From Pipra filicauda (taxonomy: Eukaryota > Chordata > Aves > Passeriformes > Pipridae): DNA of 64,000 bases. The stretch spans positions 1,099,287-1,163,286 of the forward strand of contig NW_024104405.1 in the NCBI RefSeq assembly GCF_003945595.2, in the 5' to 3' direction. The notes below the pieces were generated by a model. The model had not been told where the DNA came from. It did no database searches and worked only from the letters and a program-made list of their open reading frames with translations. The translations under genes and the position numbers were made by a program. This document shows, one piece after another, positions 22,144-35,684 of this stretch (position 1 is the first letter of the stretch; each line of letters begins with the position of its first letter).

Positions 22144-25100
22144 AAAGAGAAATCTCCTACCCACTGAACTAATAGCTGTACAAACAGACCTGGAACAACT
22201 GGGGAGGGAAGGACTGCCCACAAACTTGACTCTCAGCCCTTGTCCCCTCCTTATCCAGAAACCCAGTGGTCGATTGCAGAATTTTAGGAAACAACAAAGC
22301 AATTGAATTTCCCAATCAGCCAAACTAAAGCACCTCAAGAGCAGCTACCAAGGAGTTCTAAGCTTTTCCCGGTGAACCTGAATTGACAAGTTCACCTGTA
22401 TTTCTCATTCCTTTTTTTCCCCCCTTTCCCTCAACACGCAGCCAAGACAGCACACACTCTTCAGACAGCCTAATATTTTTTTAATCAAAAGGAAATTAAA
22501 GAAGAGGCAATGATGTACATTCCTTCTGGGGAAAGGAGAAGCCTCGTTCCTATCCTGCCTTAAAATAGCCCGACTGAACTGCAATATTTGCATTACAATT
22601 CTGGGTCAGCTGCACCGTGGGATTAGATGTGCATATCAGAGGGTTGTTTAGTTTTTATTTTCAGCCTTGTAGGTTTTTCACATTCCATCCCTTCTGCTGC
22701 ACACTCCTCCCCACACTGTGTACGGATGCTCTCCGGAACAATTGCAGGGGTTGCTCCCTGGATGTGTGGAGGAAGGAACAAGGCCTAGGGCGGTTTTATT
22801 CACCGGGAGTGGAAATCTTTGCTGCCGAGTATCAGGTGTCAGAGGAGACAAAAGAGCCTTTGATTCTTTACAAACATTGATTCAGGTTCTGATATTCTCT
22901 GCTTTTGTGTGAGATTGCAGCTACCAGCGCTCTGGGTTTTACCTGGGCTGGGTAAAAAGAGCACCAAGAAATGCTCAGGAGGTGTCAGCTGGGAAAACTT
23001 TCTCCTTGAACAAATTTCTGCCCCAGCCCAGCGCAAATTGCCAAATAATTTCACTTTCTCCACACGTTGTGTGTCGATACAGGAGCGTTTCACACTCCTC
23101 TCACATCACCAGCCTGCGTGCAAGAAGCGGAGCACTTGTTGATCACAAAGGGAATATGGAGTGATAATTAAAGCTATTCGAGATAATCTGCTGGAAGGGG
23201 CTGCAGGAATATGAAATATTATTATGAGCCACATCCCGAAAGAGTGAACAAATCTTAGGGATTGAAGAGAGCACCCAGTCCCTGCTCCTGAGCAGTGCAG
23301 CAATTAGTGCATTCTAGGAATGATGTGCAGGCTCAGCCAGTGATGCACTTCTGTCAGAGTTCTTAGAAACGTGCTCCTCTCCTCGCTGACTCAGAGGCAA
23401 GAACAGATTTCATCATCTCTTTTTTTGCCTCACGAAATTGCACTCCCTTGTATCATCTTTTAATGGGAAATGTTTCAGGAAGTCACAAAAGAAAACCCGG
23501 ATCACGCAGCATAAAACCCTCAGGAAAAACTCTGGGGGGAAAACCATTATCAGATCGTTTCTCCCTTACATTTCCCTACCAAGCTGTACATGAAAAACTC
23601 CTTTGATTTTTGCCTTCGTGAATCAAACCTCCAGACATTTCACCCTTTGAGCTGATGCTGATGTGAACTTCCCCTACTCTGTAAAAATCTTCTCTTGGAC
23701 TAGAATTTACACACAGATCATATAATTCATGAATGATCAGGGGGGAAATCACAGGATGGGACCTGACTGGAGCAAGGAATACAGCCTTTTCCAGGAGAAG
23801 TCAATGTTCCTCATCTACACCATGGAAGAAGATGTTTTATTTCCATTAAATAGTTTATCCTCCATTTCTCTGTATCCTTAATATCCTTAATATCATCCCT
23901 TTTTTGTTGTAAATTCAAAGGGACCTACTGGTGAATCTTCCCATTCTGAGAAGTGAAAACACTGGGATTTATTTTGATAGCAAAAAATCTTTCCCTTTAT
24001 GAACATAAGAAATGGCCCAGACAAGGCCAAGCAGTTGATGAGCTGTAATTACTTTCATGATTCATTAATAATACAAGGGCATGTCCTATTATTTTTGTAA
24101 TCCCTCCACCATTGTTGCTGATCTGCTGATACACAGGAACCTCACCCACTGATCTCTGCACCGCTGTGATCTGCGTCGTGCCAACAGGGCAGGGAAAAGG
24201 GCCTTCCAGTTTCATGTCTGTAGAAGGTGTTTGATTTTCTCTGATAGGAAATTCAGATGAAGGAGCCAGAACATGACACACATCCCAACACGACACACAC
24301 CCCAGCTTCATCACCAGCAGGCTGACAGGCCTTACAATGGAACAATTTGAAAGTTCTCACCCTGTTTGACACCAGTCTCTGCTTTGAGTGTCTCTTGAAC
24401 ATGTACTATGTATTCTAAAAGAAGAAAAAATATTGATTTTTTTTTTTAAAGCTACCCACATATGAACACAAACCAACTGTTCCACTTGCCCTTTGTCTCC
24501 CTCACTCTCACACCCAGCTGAGACCTGAGATGGAGAAGCCACAGGTACCTCCTGAGCAGAAAACAGGAGCAGAATTCCATGGCAGAAAACAGGAGCAGCA
24601 TTTCATGGCAGAAAACATGACCAGAATTCCATGGCAGAAAACAGGAGCAGCATTCCATGTGTGTTAATGAAGATGCATCAAACACCTCTCACTGTGACTG
24701 AGCAAAACAGGGCTTGAAACCCACAAGTTGTTGGGAGGGGCAGAGGAAAAGAGAGAGGGTAACACAGAAATAACCCCACCAACAGTCTGGACAAGCACAG
24801 ATTCCTCCCCTCCTTCGTGGAAGGGGGCAGCACATCCCAAGTCCCACCAGGTTCCCGGTGCTGCCTGGGAATAAAACACTCTGGAGTCCTTTTTTAGGGA
24901 TTCACTCTGTTTGATGTCATTGCTGCTAATATCCACTTGGTAGGGACAAAACCCACTTTAATTCCATGCTTCCAGCATGTTTTTCTGTTTGGCAGGGTTG
25001 TTATTTAGTCTTCCTTCCTAATGGGACCTGAAAGGAGTACGAGGTGCAGGGGGTTTTGCCTGAGGTTTTTCCCTGGGTATCCCCATTCCACACTCCATTC

Positions 25101-28100
25101 CCCACACAGAGAGATCCGGGATTAACTCACACTCCCTCTGCTGGCTCTGAGCACCAGGGCACAGGATTCCATTTTGTTTAGGTCCTACAAAAACAAAACA
25201 TGATTTACTATTAAATTTATAGAAAAATAACAGGAGCATTTAAAGGAAATTCCTGCTGGAACTATTCAGTCTCCCTGTGAGTCCCTTCCCACCAGCCCTG
25301 CAGTGACCAAGTCCAGCAGCCCAACAGGCAACACTTCCATGAATTCCCTGCCAGTCTCAAATTAGATGTCTTAGATTCCTACACCATCAGATTTTCACCC
25401 AAAAAAAAGCACCTCTGACAGAGCAATCAGTCACTGCTATCAACACCTTTTAGAGAAAACCAGCCAGTTACAGTTTTAAGGAGATAAATATGAAAGATGG
25501 ATGCTGAGCAAACCAAGAGTGTGTGGAAGGGGAAGCCCAATTAATCCCCTGGATAGCAAGGGGAGCTCAAATGGAAAGATTCGGTCCTGCAGGCCAACAA
25601 AAAAAGTGTTTCCAACAGCAAACATAATTTTGGGGATAATAAAACCCTCTTATTACAGAAAAGGACCGTGAATGATGGGCTAACCGTGGAATCAGTGCAT
25701 GGAAAAACAAGGATACTCTCAACCACCCTGCAGCATCATGCAAGAACCACCTCCCTGTCTGCATGTGGGACACAAAGGTCTTTTCCAGCCTCACAACTGG
25801 CCCTCCTGCTCCTCCCTCAGCAGAGCTGACGGGTTTATCTGCCTGAAGAGTCCTCCCCTGGGTCAGCAGTAACTGCTGACAGGGATCTCTGCCTCCCAAA
25901 CCCGCTGGGTTTGCTCCAGCCCCGTGTCTGGAGGGATGGAAGGATCCTGTGCTCACCCGGAACCTCTTTGCCAACAGTCGGCTTTTATTTCTGCTGTTCC
26001 TCAGGATCCTCCAGCTGCAAGGCCAATCCCTCTGGGAATCTGCTGCCATGGCTATGGGAGAGGCACTGACCTTCCCTCTCACCCAGCCTGGGAAGAGAAG
26101 CCTTGGAGTTTGGCAGGACAGCACCAGCAACACAGAAATAAAAGACTTTTGGACCAGGAGATCCGAACACAAACCTGCCATAATATTCTCTCAGTGCCTA
26201 TATAAAAAAAATAGACAGTTGATTTTATTCCTATCTGAGCCTTCTCCTCTCTCTTTTATCCATCATTCTAACAGTTTCTTATCACTTAGAGCTCACATCT
26301 GCTCCTCCCAGGGCGTGTGGATGCAGAGGAAAGTCAAACTCGTTCTGTCCCACTGAAGGAGGAGTCACTGCCAGTGACAAAAAGCTTCCAGGAGCTACAA
26401 AACCTGAGGGCCATGAAGAGATGCCTGGAGACAAAAGGTCATGACAATGACAAACAGACCTAATGCATCCTGTCCAGGGCACAGCCAAACCCCCAGATGC
26501 ATTTCTGGGGATGGCAGGAAGCATTGCTGAGAGACTGCAGGGAGACAGACAACAAAAATAAACTATCTTAGACTCCTGTCTTTCAAAATTAGGGTTTTTT
26601 TCAGCTCCTTAAGCAGATCCCATCAGAAGTCAGCTCTCCTCAGGATTTCTGATGCTCTTCAGTCTTGAAGCATTTTGGGCTTGAAGAAAAGGCACATGAT
26701 TAGGAGACAGGAATGACAACCCGAAGGACACTCGTGTTCAGGAACTTCTACCTCCCCCCAGGAATGCTCTGGAAAGGGTCTGTGCTGTCCATCCCTGGTG
26801 GGAATGGCTCTGGAAGAGAGTCCTGCACGCAGTGGGAGTGTGATTTAGGATAATTTCCCTCATATTAACATCACCTGGCAGGTCAGTGCCCACTCACTGC
26901 TCCTCCAAAGGTGCCCCTCTGCTCTCCTGAGGTGGAAGCAACACGATCCCTGCAGCTGAGGAGGGGAGACACAGCCACAACTCCCCAAAAACGAGCAGCT
27001 TTTCCTTTCATGTATTAAATAAAGCTACCTTGAGGCAAAAAAACTTTTCAATTACCACCCAGATGAACCAAATGTCCCATGGGGCTCTGCAGGGATGTAC
27101 ACAGGTAGAAGGAGTGTCATAAAAATGGGCCAAACACAGGCCCTGAGGTCTAAGGAGTGTGTGACCTATGGGGTTATGACAATGAAAACCACACATTAAG
27201 AAACAAATTTGTCCTAAAAGGAAGTACAGTAAGTCCACCCCTGTTTTCTGTGTTGGCCCAGCTGCCAAGTGCTGTGTGGTTGGAGCTGGCAGCACCCGGC
27301 ACAGCCTGGCACTGACACATCTGGATGGACAGTGTTCACTGCCAGGCTCCCAAGGGTTGGCATGGAGGCTGGGAAAGGCTTGCTCAGCGTTTACCTTGGC
27401 TCCACAGGAGCCCTTGGGAAGTGTGTGCCAGCATGGGAACAGGCCAAGAGTGGAACTGCACATCCAAACTTCAGGCACCTTCATCTCAGCCAGCCGGGCT
27501 TTGCGTTCCAGGTTGGGGCAAGAACTCTTTTCTTGTGCCCCTTTCTTTCTTATTCCTTCACATCTGCCCATTTGGACACAAACACAGTCTTTCCTGGCCT
27601 TCTCCACCTCTATGAAAGAAGTGGAGCAACACAAACCTCACAGCACAAGGCCAGGACTTTGCCCAAAAGTATTGCTCAGGATAAAATCACGGAATCAATC
27701 CAGCCTTGCAATCCAGTCCTTCTTCCTGCTCTGCAGCAAGATCCATTTGTGCTTGTACAAATTCTTCTAAAATCCTTCAACACCCCTAGGAAATCCATTT
27801 CAGTGCTTTGTCACCATTACCATTGGCAAAGGTTTCCCACACTCTTGTCTGAGGCTCCTTGCCCGACTGTCGGCTGCTTTTTTCTTGGTTTATCCATCAT
27901 GAAGAAAAATTGATCCCTCCCCTCTTTACATCAGCCTTTTATGTACTCAGAGACTAATAATTCTTTATCCAGCTATAAAAGGGACCTGATATATTTCTTG
28001 TTTTGTTTCAGGAAAATCACCAAGAGTATTTGCGGAGTCTCTGAGTTCTAAACCTCCACCAGTCACCTGAACACTCAGGTGTCTTCTCCTTGTCTCACCC

Positions 28101-31100
28101 CAGACCACACTGCACCAGTTCAAGACCATGAAGATCCCTACAAATCTCTGCTTCTCCAATTGAATCCCATGCAGGAAGCCTTTCTGGTAAAAAAAAAATA
28201 AAAGGAGGAATTGGCACCTCTCAGGCCTGAGAAGCGAATTTGCCATTATACTTTGCTGAGTTTGATTTCAGTGGAGCCAAGGCTGTTTCTGGTGCTGCAG
28301 CTTCCATCCCTGCTGTTCCAGCTGTTCCCTCAGCTCCTGCCAAAGCGTGAGGGAGTTGGAGACTTTGTGGTGTCTGGGATGGAGGCTTTACATTCTCCAG
28401 AATTCTGTAGTTTGCTGCAAATGAATTGGACCATGTATGAACTGACAGATGCTCCCTCCTCTCCTGGGTGGATGAAGGTCGGGCACCAGAGTCCCTGTGA
28501 GGATTCCAGAGGCCAGGCTCAGCTCTGTGGTGCTGTACAAGTGCAAAGCCCAAAGAGAAATAAAAGAGGGACAGCTGAGAAATGTCTCAAGCTGCATTTG
28601 ATTCAGTCCTTCCAATCACTGCATGTTGCATCTTCGTTCCAGCAGAACTAACTCTTACGAGGAGAAGATTTCAATTAATAATTCTGCTTTTGCAACACGC
28701 TGCCTTTGTGCTGAAAGGAGTTAGGAAAGCTCAGTGCAAGGACTTGTCCTGCTGTAGGTGTGAAGCATTACTGAACACCCAGTAATGCCAGAGGCCCCAC
28801 AAAGCAGAAAGGAGAAGCAGGACTGCAGGTCTGGCACAGAACTTCAGCACAAAAGGCAGGCAGATGTGTGAGGACCAAGTCACAGTGTCTCCAGAAAAGT
28901 CCAAATCCCCATTTTCAAGCTGTCCTGGGACTTCAGTCAAGACCCTTCACACGAAATCTTTTAACTCGGAATCATTGAACTGCACACCTAATATTTTTAG
29001 AATCCCACCAGAGTAACAGAGAGTTAACATTTAAAGGTTTAAGGTTTAACTAAGAAATCAGGTATTCCCGACCTGACAGAAAATTTCAGGCAGGAATCAC
29101 CTCCTGCAGCCTGCTCCCAATAACCCAGAACCACCAGCAGTGCTGATGAACCAGCCCAAGCCTGGTTTGCCTGCAGTGATCCCTGAGCAGGAGCATGTGA
29201 GTGCAGTGGAGGGGAGCCAGCCCTGCTTGCAGTGCATTAGAGCCCCATCAGCTCCCTGCCAGAGTGAGCCATTACTGACCCAAAGTGCTCTCCTGACGGC
29301 CCCTTCTGGGACACAAACCCGCTGCTTTCTGAAGGGGAGTTTGGAGGATTCTTCCCTTTCTGCTGGGCACTCCCCCGGGCTCCCAACCCTCATGCATTAT
29401 GGAGAGGATCTTAATGGAGACTGGCTGCCTGGGCACTGCTGCTCGGAGCTTTTCGCTCCTTCCCTCCTGTGCAAACGTGGATTTTATTTCTGTTCCATCC
29501 TACGAACCCCATTAAACCCCGATTTTGCTTATTGCCAACAGCTTTCTTCAAGCTGCCTTCCCCCTGAGGATTCTCCCAGGCTCAGGACAAACCCATCTGC
29601 CAGGACCTGACCTGCTGCCAGCCCAGCCCACTGGGACTGGTCCCCCCTTTGTACTGGGAGAGCAGCTCCAGCTCACTGTCACCTCCGTGGCACTGTGCAG
29701 CTGTACAACCCGCCACCCTGCTGTCCAGCTGTGCCCTGCCTGATCAAAAATGACAATTCTTGTACAGAAATGCCCTCAAATGACATCTCTGCTGTAACAC
29801 AACACCAGAACACTCTGCAGCACCTGCCCACGGGCATTAGTGGTCTGTGCAAATGCACCCGTGATCCCACTTCAGGCAGAAAAGAACCTGCTTATAAAAT
29901 ATTTGTCAGCATCAACAGACAATTAATATCCAATAACCTCTTAATGAAGAGTCTCCTGGGTTATAATGAAGCTTTGTAGCTATGTCTTAATCTTCTTTAG
30001 CTGAGAAACTTGGGGTATTTTATGAAGATTATGAAACCTCGCCGTTGTCAGACACAGAGGAATGTGAATGGGTTCGTGCTTTTCTTCCACATTTAATAAA
30101 CTCAGTTTTCTATGACTCCTTGGGAAAGAAAAGCTTCCAAGAGACCCCAGTGAGGGTCTCCTCATCTTCTCCTGGTGAGGATTATGGCTGTTAAAAACAG
30201 AGAGCTGTTGTTTTGAAAACTGTGTCAGTGTAGCTTGATAAGAGACAACAAAATTGTCCACTCCCCACAAAGAGAAGATCAACTCCTTTCTCCTTGATGG
30301 TTCCTGTCCCTGGGCTCCACCACAAGTGGATCTGAGAACTCTGTACAATTGTGCTGCCTTTGACAGACAAACAGGTGGAGGCAAGAGGCACTTCAGGTGT
30401 GGAGGGGCCTCTCCAACAGCAGAGCTGTCTGAAATCAGGCAGTTCAGTAACACTTGAACTCCTGTGTTGAGGCTGTTTCCAAAGACAACGAGCACTCAGA
30501 GACGTGGACACTTCTCTCCCCACAGAGGCTCTGTTGGGAAAAGGCAGGTTCCACACTAAAGCTGGAGAGCCCACTTTATTTGTAATATTCTTTATCTTCC
30601 TTCTCCTACCTGAAAGTTTCTACATAGAGGGATTTCCCTTTTAATCATCCCCCTCTAACACCAAAAACATCCAGCCTCCCCTGAGCTGCTCTGCTTTTAC
30701 TTCGTGGAATCCATCCACGAAGGAGGAGCAGAGTCACACTAAAATGATCAGAAAGCCACAGTAGAGATATAGGAAGTAATCCAAACTCACTTTGTAGCTA
30801 GAAATGGTGAACTCTTTGGAGCAAGACCACGTGTGGCTGTCCTGAGGTCCTTGTTGAGCTGTATAACTGACTGGCACATCCAGGCAACAGCCAGCAATAA
30901 ACGTAATGGCACTTTATAAAGTGTGTCTATAAAATGGTAGCAAGATAAACTGTAAAAACAGACAATAAATTGTATTTTTCACGCAACCCTGGACACCTCG
31001 CTCGTGTTCTGTACATAACCCTTCTCTCCAAGGACTTATCCTATTCCAGACTCCAGGAACAGTTCGAACAACAGTTGTTATTTAAAGTACAGAATGGGAA

Positions 31101-32125
31101 AAGCTGCCACGGGCTGGTTCCCATTGATTTTTACACGGGTCCAGACTGCAAGTCCTTCTTGCATTAATGTTGAGGTTAAAGATCTGTTGCTTTAATCCCA
31201 GGGAGTGGACACGGATGCTGTAAGCCACTGCTGACAAGTGCTGGGAAAGGCAGAATTCCTGAGGAAGGAGGAGCACGGCAATGACAGGGCACTGAACAAA
31301 ACCTCCTGCTCAGGGAATCCTGGAGGAACGAGGGGCTGCTGCTCCTCCCACCTGTGAACAACAAACCTCGGGTTTAACTGCAGCCTCTGGGCACTGAGAG
31401 AGTTCCCCTGAGTTCAGAGCAGGGCAGGAAGCTGCTTTTACTTGGGGGAAATCCTGAGTAAAAATAACATGCCTGTGTGCTCTGCAGCACAGGCAGAGTG
31501 AGCTGAGCATGGCTGGGGTGTGCAGGATCCTCTCTGGATCTTGCTGCCCTCACCCAGCTGCCAGATTAATGGAGGAAATCCTCAAAAACCAGTACCAACA
31601 TATCCAAACAATATACTTCTTGGAGGGAAGTAAAAGACATAGCCAGGATGACACATGTACATGGGTTATCTTGAGGAGATAATACCCCAGTTACTCCTTA
31701 GCTTAGGCAAGGTCAAATAAAGGAGCCCAGTTTTCCTTGGGGTAACAGAATTTTTTTTATTTCCCTTCACTGGCCACCACTGTTCCTGCCTTAAAGCTTT
31801 CAGCACTTAAAGGCCTCATATCCTCCAGGATAAGTATGACACAGACTCACTGCTGCAATAGTATCACTCCCTGGGTGAATGCTTTTACACTGGAATAAGC
31901 ACATCCATATGTAAGAAATGCTGGAATGGTGAGAGCTTTGGAATTGCCTCTCTGAGGGTAGGTCAGAAGAAGTTTCTGTGTGGACAAGGCCAGCGAGGTT
32001 GGATCCATCACCCAGCCCCAAAAGCCAGGTAAGTCACCCTCCTCCCCAGATCTGGCAGCACAGGCAGCATTCCAGTGTTAACTGCTTTTTAAACACTTTG
32101 AGGAACATAACTGCATCTTTTCCAG
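22144..32125. other. 10-kb stretch with no recognised gene
   Basis: Unique DNA of intermediate GC with no CR1 copy that I could identify, apart from the 26-bp tandem array listed separately. Long frames at 25567-26181 (minus, 204 codons), 27008-27634 (minus, 208 codons) and 27269-27913 (plus, 214 codons) overlap other open frames on the opposite strand and resemble no known family. I saw no acceptor, exon and donor combination here that I would defend. Confidence 0.4.
24556..24659 (+). repeat. Tandem array, four copies of a 26-bp unit
   Basis: Units start at 24556, 24582, 24608 and 24634, each beginning GCAGAAAACA and ending TTCCATG or TTTCATG. Units 1 and 3 share GAATTCCATG, and units 2 and 4 share GCATT.CATG. 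This suggests that a 52-bp dimer was duplicated rather than single units. Confidence 0.95.
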
Positions 32126-32266
32126 AGAAATTGGGAATGCCCCAACCCTGGAAGTGTCCAAGGCCAGGTTGGATAAACTTGGAGCAACCTGGTCTAGTGG
32201 AAGGTGGAATGAGATGATCCTTAAGCTCCTTTCCAACCCAAACCACCCCATGATTCAATCATGTTC
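32126..32266 (+). mobile_element. CR1 3'-end fragment
   Basis: Sense CR1 tail. It shows CCAACCCTGGAAGTGTCCAA, GGCCAGGTTGGATAAACTTG, CAACCTGGTCTAGTGGAAGG, GATGATCCTTAAGCTCC and TTCCAACCCAAACCA, ending in degenerate 3' repeats (CCATGATTCAATCATG). The GTGTCCCTGCCCATGGCAGG block seen in related copies is missing between the GGAAGGTGG and GAATGAGAT parts, as an internal deletion or subfamily difference. Confidence 0.92.
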
Positions 32267-35086
32267 TCCTGGTCCACACCACGAGCACCAACAACACGGA
32301 GTCAACCGATTTCTAACGAACTCCAAAGCACTGGTTTCCAGGTCTGATGGATTCCTAAACAACATCCTTATGATCACACACACAAAGGCACTTTTATGTA
32401 AAGGAAGACACTTTTAAACACCTCTGTGCATTGTTATTCCCTGGCACTGTGGGTGGGTGACACTGGAATGAAGGGACTGATGGAAGAGGAGAGCTGGACC
32501 TGGCTTGGGAAGTTCTGCAGGCACAAAAGGCAAGCAGTAATGGCAAGCAGATGGCTGAAAAGAGGAACCAAAGCAGAAAGGGGGGGTAAATGAAGTTGCT
32601 TCACACACAAGCACACATTTCCAGGGTCTCACTGGCAAACCAGGACAATGAGTCTTTTGTAGAGGGAATGAATTATAAATTATACAACATAAAGCCATAT
32701 CACTGCACACACAAAGCTGCACGAAGTGAAGGCACTGATTAGTAAAGGACAGATCAAGAGGCACTAAAACTGCCCAGGAAGTCTCGGTGGTGTGTCCTTC
32801 ATGGGGACACACAGATGGCACGGTGTTGTTTGAGGTGGCCAGACTGTGTCTTATCCCATGGGAGCACCACAGTCCCTTCAGAGCAAAGAGCCAGTGCAGA
32901 GCCTCTTTTCAGCCCCAAAGTGCAGAGCCTTTGGCTCTGGATCAGAACAGTTCCAATTCTATCTCCAGTCAAACACAAAGCCCCAAGTGACTCTAAGATG
33001 CAGGGGTGGCATCTGTGCAGCTCAGGAGGCCACCGACTGTTTCCATTTTCTAATTACCACGTCTCACTACAATAAAGAAAAATCACTTCCTTTTTTGAGT
33101 CACAGATGTGAAAGGCAGATCTTGTTGAAGTGAAAGGATTCACAGAATCCAGAGGTCTGGATTTTTTTCTTCTTCCAGCTATTCTGCAGACTTCCAGTGC
33201 AATAACTTTCACTTTCTTCCACTGAGTTTTGGAGGACTTAATAAAAACTCTTCTTGTGAGGTATTTTCTGTATTTTGTGACAGTAGAAGGCACTTAAATG
33301 AGGACCTCAGAATGCTTTGTGAGCATGGATTTGTTATCACAGATTAGAAAGTTTGAAAAGAGGAGATACTAAATTTATTCTACAGGGCTGATTTTTTTGT
33401 GTTAACTTTACTTTTAGAGCATTGAGCAATTAGGAGATACTACACAGTATTTGAATATGCAAAAATGCAACCCTTGATTAAATCATGGGTACAAGATGAT
33501 GTTCAATTCACACAGTTCTGCTGAACTTTCAGCCTTTCTAAGGCATCAAAGCAGTATGTAAATCACAAATTTTGATTCAGCCAGAAAGGAGATGCCACTG
33601 GGAAGATCAGCCACCCCATCACAGGGTTTTCAACCCGGTGCCACACACTTCTAAAGAAATGGAATTTAAATTTAACCCAGAAATAAACTGACAGGAAACT
33701 GTGATTCTTCACCAGCTGCAGCGTCTTCTTGGGAAACCTCCTGTGAACACTTGAGCACAGCTGGCAGGACAAGGCATGTTCACTTTGTGCCCAGAAATAT
33801 GCACTCTGGGTGTGGCACGAGGAACAAGGTCAGGGCACATGTGCCTTCAAGCCTGGTACCAGCTGGGAAGTGCTCCCAGGAGCAGGAGAGCTCACCTGGA
33901 GAGACACAGAGAAGCACTGCTCCTCTCGGGAAAGGGTTTTCCATGCCACACCACTGCGGAAGTCACTGAAAACAAAAACTCGAAGTTTTGCTCAGAAGTT
34001 TTTAAAAATCACAGGGTAGGATCCTCCCACCGAACCTCGGGAGCCAGAACCCAAACCGCCGTGAGAAAAACCCCACGTGGCGTTTTTGTGAAACTAATTC
34101 AGGGGAAACTCCATCCCATGAAAGCAAAGGAGTTCTGCAGAACTGTGGCAGCTGGAGACACACGTCCTTCCCCCTTGCAGGAACTGAGCCCGGCCGTGCC
34201 GTGGGGGGGATCTCCAGGGGTGACTCACCCCCAGGGAGCTGCCACTCCTGGCCCGGGGAACCCGCCTGGCCTGTTCTTGCCAGCAGCACATGCACGGCCA
34301 CAACTCTGGGGTTTCAGCCCCCTTCAATGCCAACTGTCCCTCCTCAAACTGAGCTCACCCTGACCCTGCAATCACAGTCACCTCAAAGCCAGGGACGTTC
34401 CGGGGGGACACCAGAGCTCTGCTCTTGTCAGGAGCTGATGCTCAGGACACAGGGGGGTCAATTCTGCTGCTTGTTTCCACTGCAGGGGTCAGGTTGCAAA
34501 CACACAATCGCTCTGCTTATGGTCAGAACTGAGGAAGGGACTGGGGGGCATTTCAGATTTCATGGTAAAGAAACAAAGCACGAATCGACTCTTTATAAAG
34601 GTCAAGTGAAAAACTGGATGTCTTAAAGGCTTCTGCTCCGTGTTCAGTCCTGTTTACATTTATTAAAAAAAAAAAAAAGTGGAGAAAAATGTTGTCAACT
34701 TAACAGATGATCTGGCTTGGGATAAAGAAGAGAAAAAAAGAGAAACACTGCACGTGCAACAGGGTCTGGGATTTTAAATAATACTGTTTCTAGCAATGTT
34801 CCTTGATGGAAGCTATTACACTGCCCTTTCACAAGCCATTAAGACAGGAATAAAATCTATCCAGCTTGGTTTGTACATAACCTGAAGGTTCCAGCACTTG
34901 CCACATGTTTGTGAATTAGTGGGTTATGTGCTGAAACAGGTATTTAAGATATAGAATTCATCCTCTAGGCTAAAAATGCATAATGTAACAAATAATACCC
35001 ACACAGAAAACTGTGTTTTACATTCCTTTCACATGGACTAAACTGTGTCCCATGTGAACTGACTAAAGAGCTTTGCAGCAATTAAA
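32267..35086. other. Gene-free stretch at the GC-to-AT transition
   Basis: No gene recognised. A moderately CpG-rich segment lies at about 34018-34310. From about 34550 the DNA becomes AT-rich, with an A14 run at 34665-34678. A 195-codon plus-strand frame (33776-34363) has no family resemblance and overlaps minus-strand frames. Confidence 0.4.
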
Positions 35087-35684
35087 AGAAGGGGAAGGGG
35101 AAGGGGAAGGGGAAGGGGAAGGGGAAGGGGAAGGGGAAGGGGAAGGGGATAGGGGAAGGGGAAGGGGAAGGGGAAGGGGAAGGGGAAAGGGGAAGGGGAA
35201 GGGAAGGGGAAGGGGGAAGGGAAGGGAAGGGAAGGGAAGGGAAGGGAAGGGAAGGGAAGGGAAGGGAAGGGAAGGGAAGGGAAGGGAAGGGAAGGGACGG
35301 GCAGGGAAGGGAAGGGAAGGGAAGGGAAGGGAAGGGAAGGGAAGGGAAGGGAAGGGAAGGGAAGGGAAGGGAAGGGAAGGGAAGGGAAGGGATGGGAAGG
35401 GACGGGAAGGGAAGGGAAGGGAAGGGAAGGGAAGGGAAGGGAAGGGAAGGGAAGGGAAGGGAAGGGAAGGGAAGGGAGGAAGGGAAGGGAAGGGAAGGGA
35501 AGGGAAGGGAAGGGAAGGGAAGGGAAGGGAAGGGAAGGGAAGGGAAGGGAAGGGAAGGGAAGGGAAGGGAAGGGGGAAGGGAAGGGAAGGGAAGGGAAGG
35601 GAAGGGAAGGGAAGGGAAGGGAAGGGAAGGGAAGGGAAGGGAAGGGAAGGGAAGGGAAGGGAAGGGAAGGGAAGGGAAAAAAAA
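35087..35684 (+). repeat. Homopurine tract: (AAGGGG)n then (AAGGG)n
   Basis: About 130 bases of AAGGGG hexamers (35087-35219) change to about 460 bases of AAGGG pentamers (roughly 90 units), ending in an A run at 35684. Interruptions are few: C for A near 35298 and 35302, GATGGG and GACGGG near 35391-35404, a phase slip near 35478, and one GGGGG near 35574. Almost every base is a purine on this strand, so intramolecular triplex and G-quadruplex formation are likely. The 209- and 118-codon Gly/Arg/Lys/Glu frames across it are artefacts of the repeat. Confidence 0.98.

Noticed and set aside
22015..22338. Arg-Glu and Leu-Ser repeat frames
   Set aside because: Direct translation of the GGGAGA microsatellite in different frames and strands.
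25567..26181. 204-codon minus-strand frame
   Set aside because: No recognisable domain, no start or splice context, and other open frames overlap it on the plus strand.
27008..27913. Overlapping 208-codon minus and 214-codon plus frames
   Set aside because: Long frames on both strands at the same place point to local stop-poor composition rather than a gene, and neither resembles a family.
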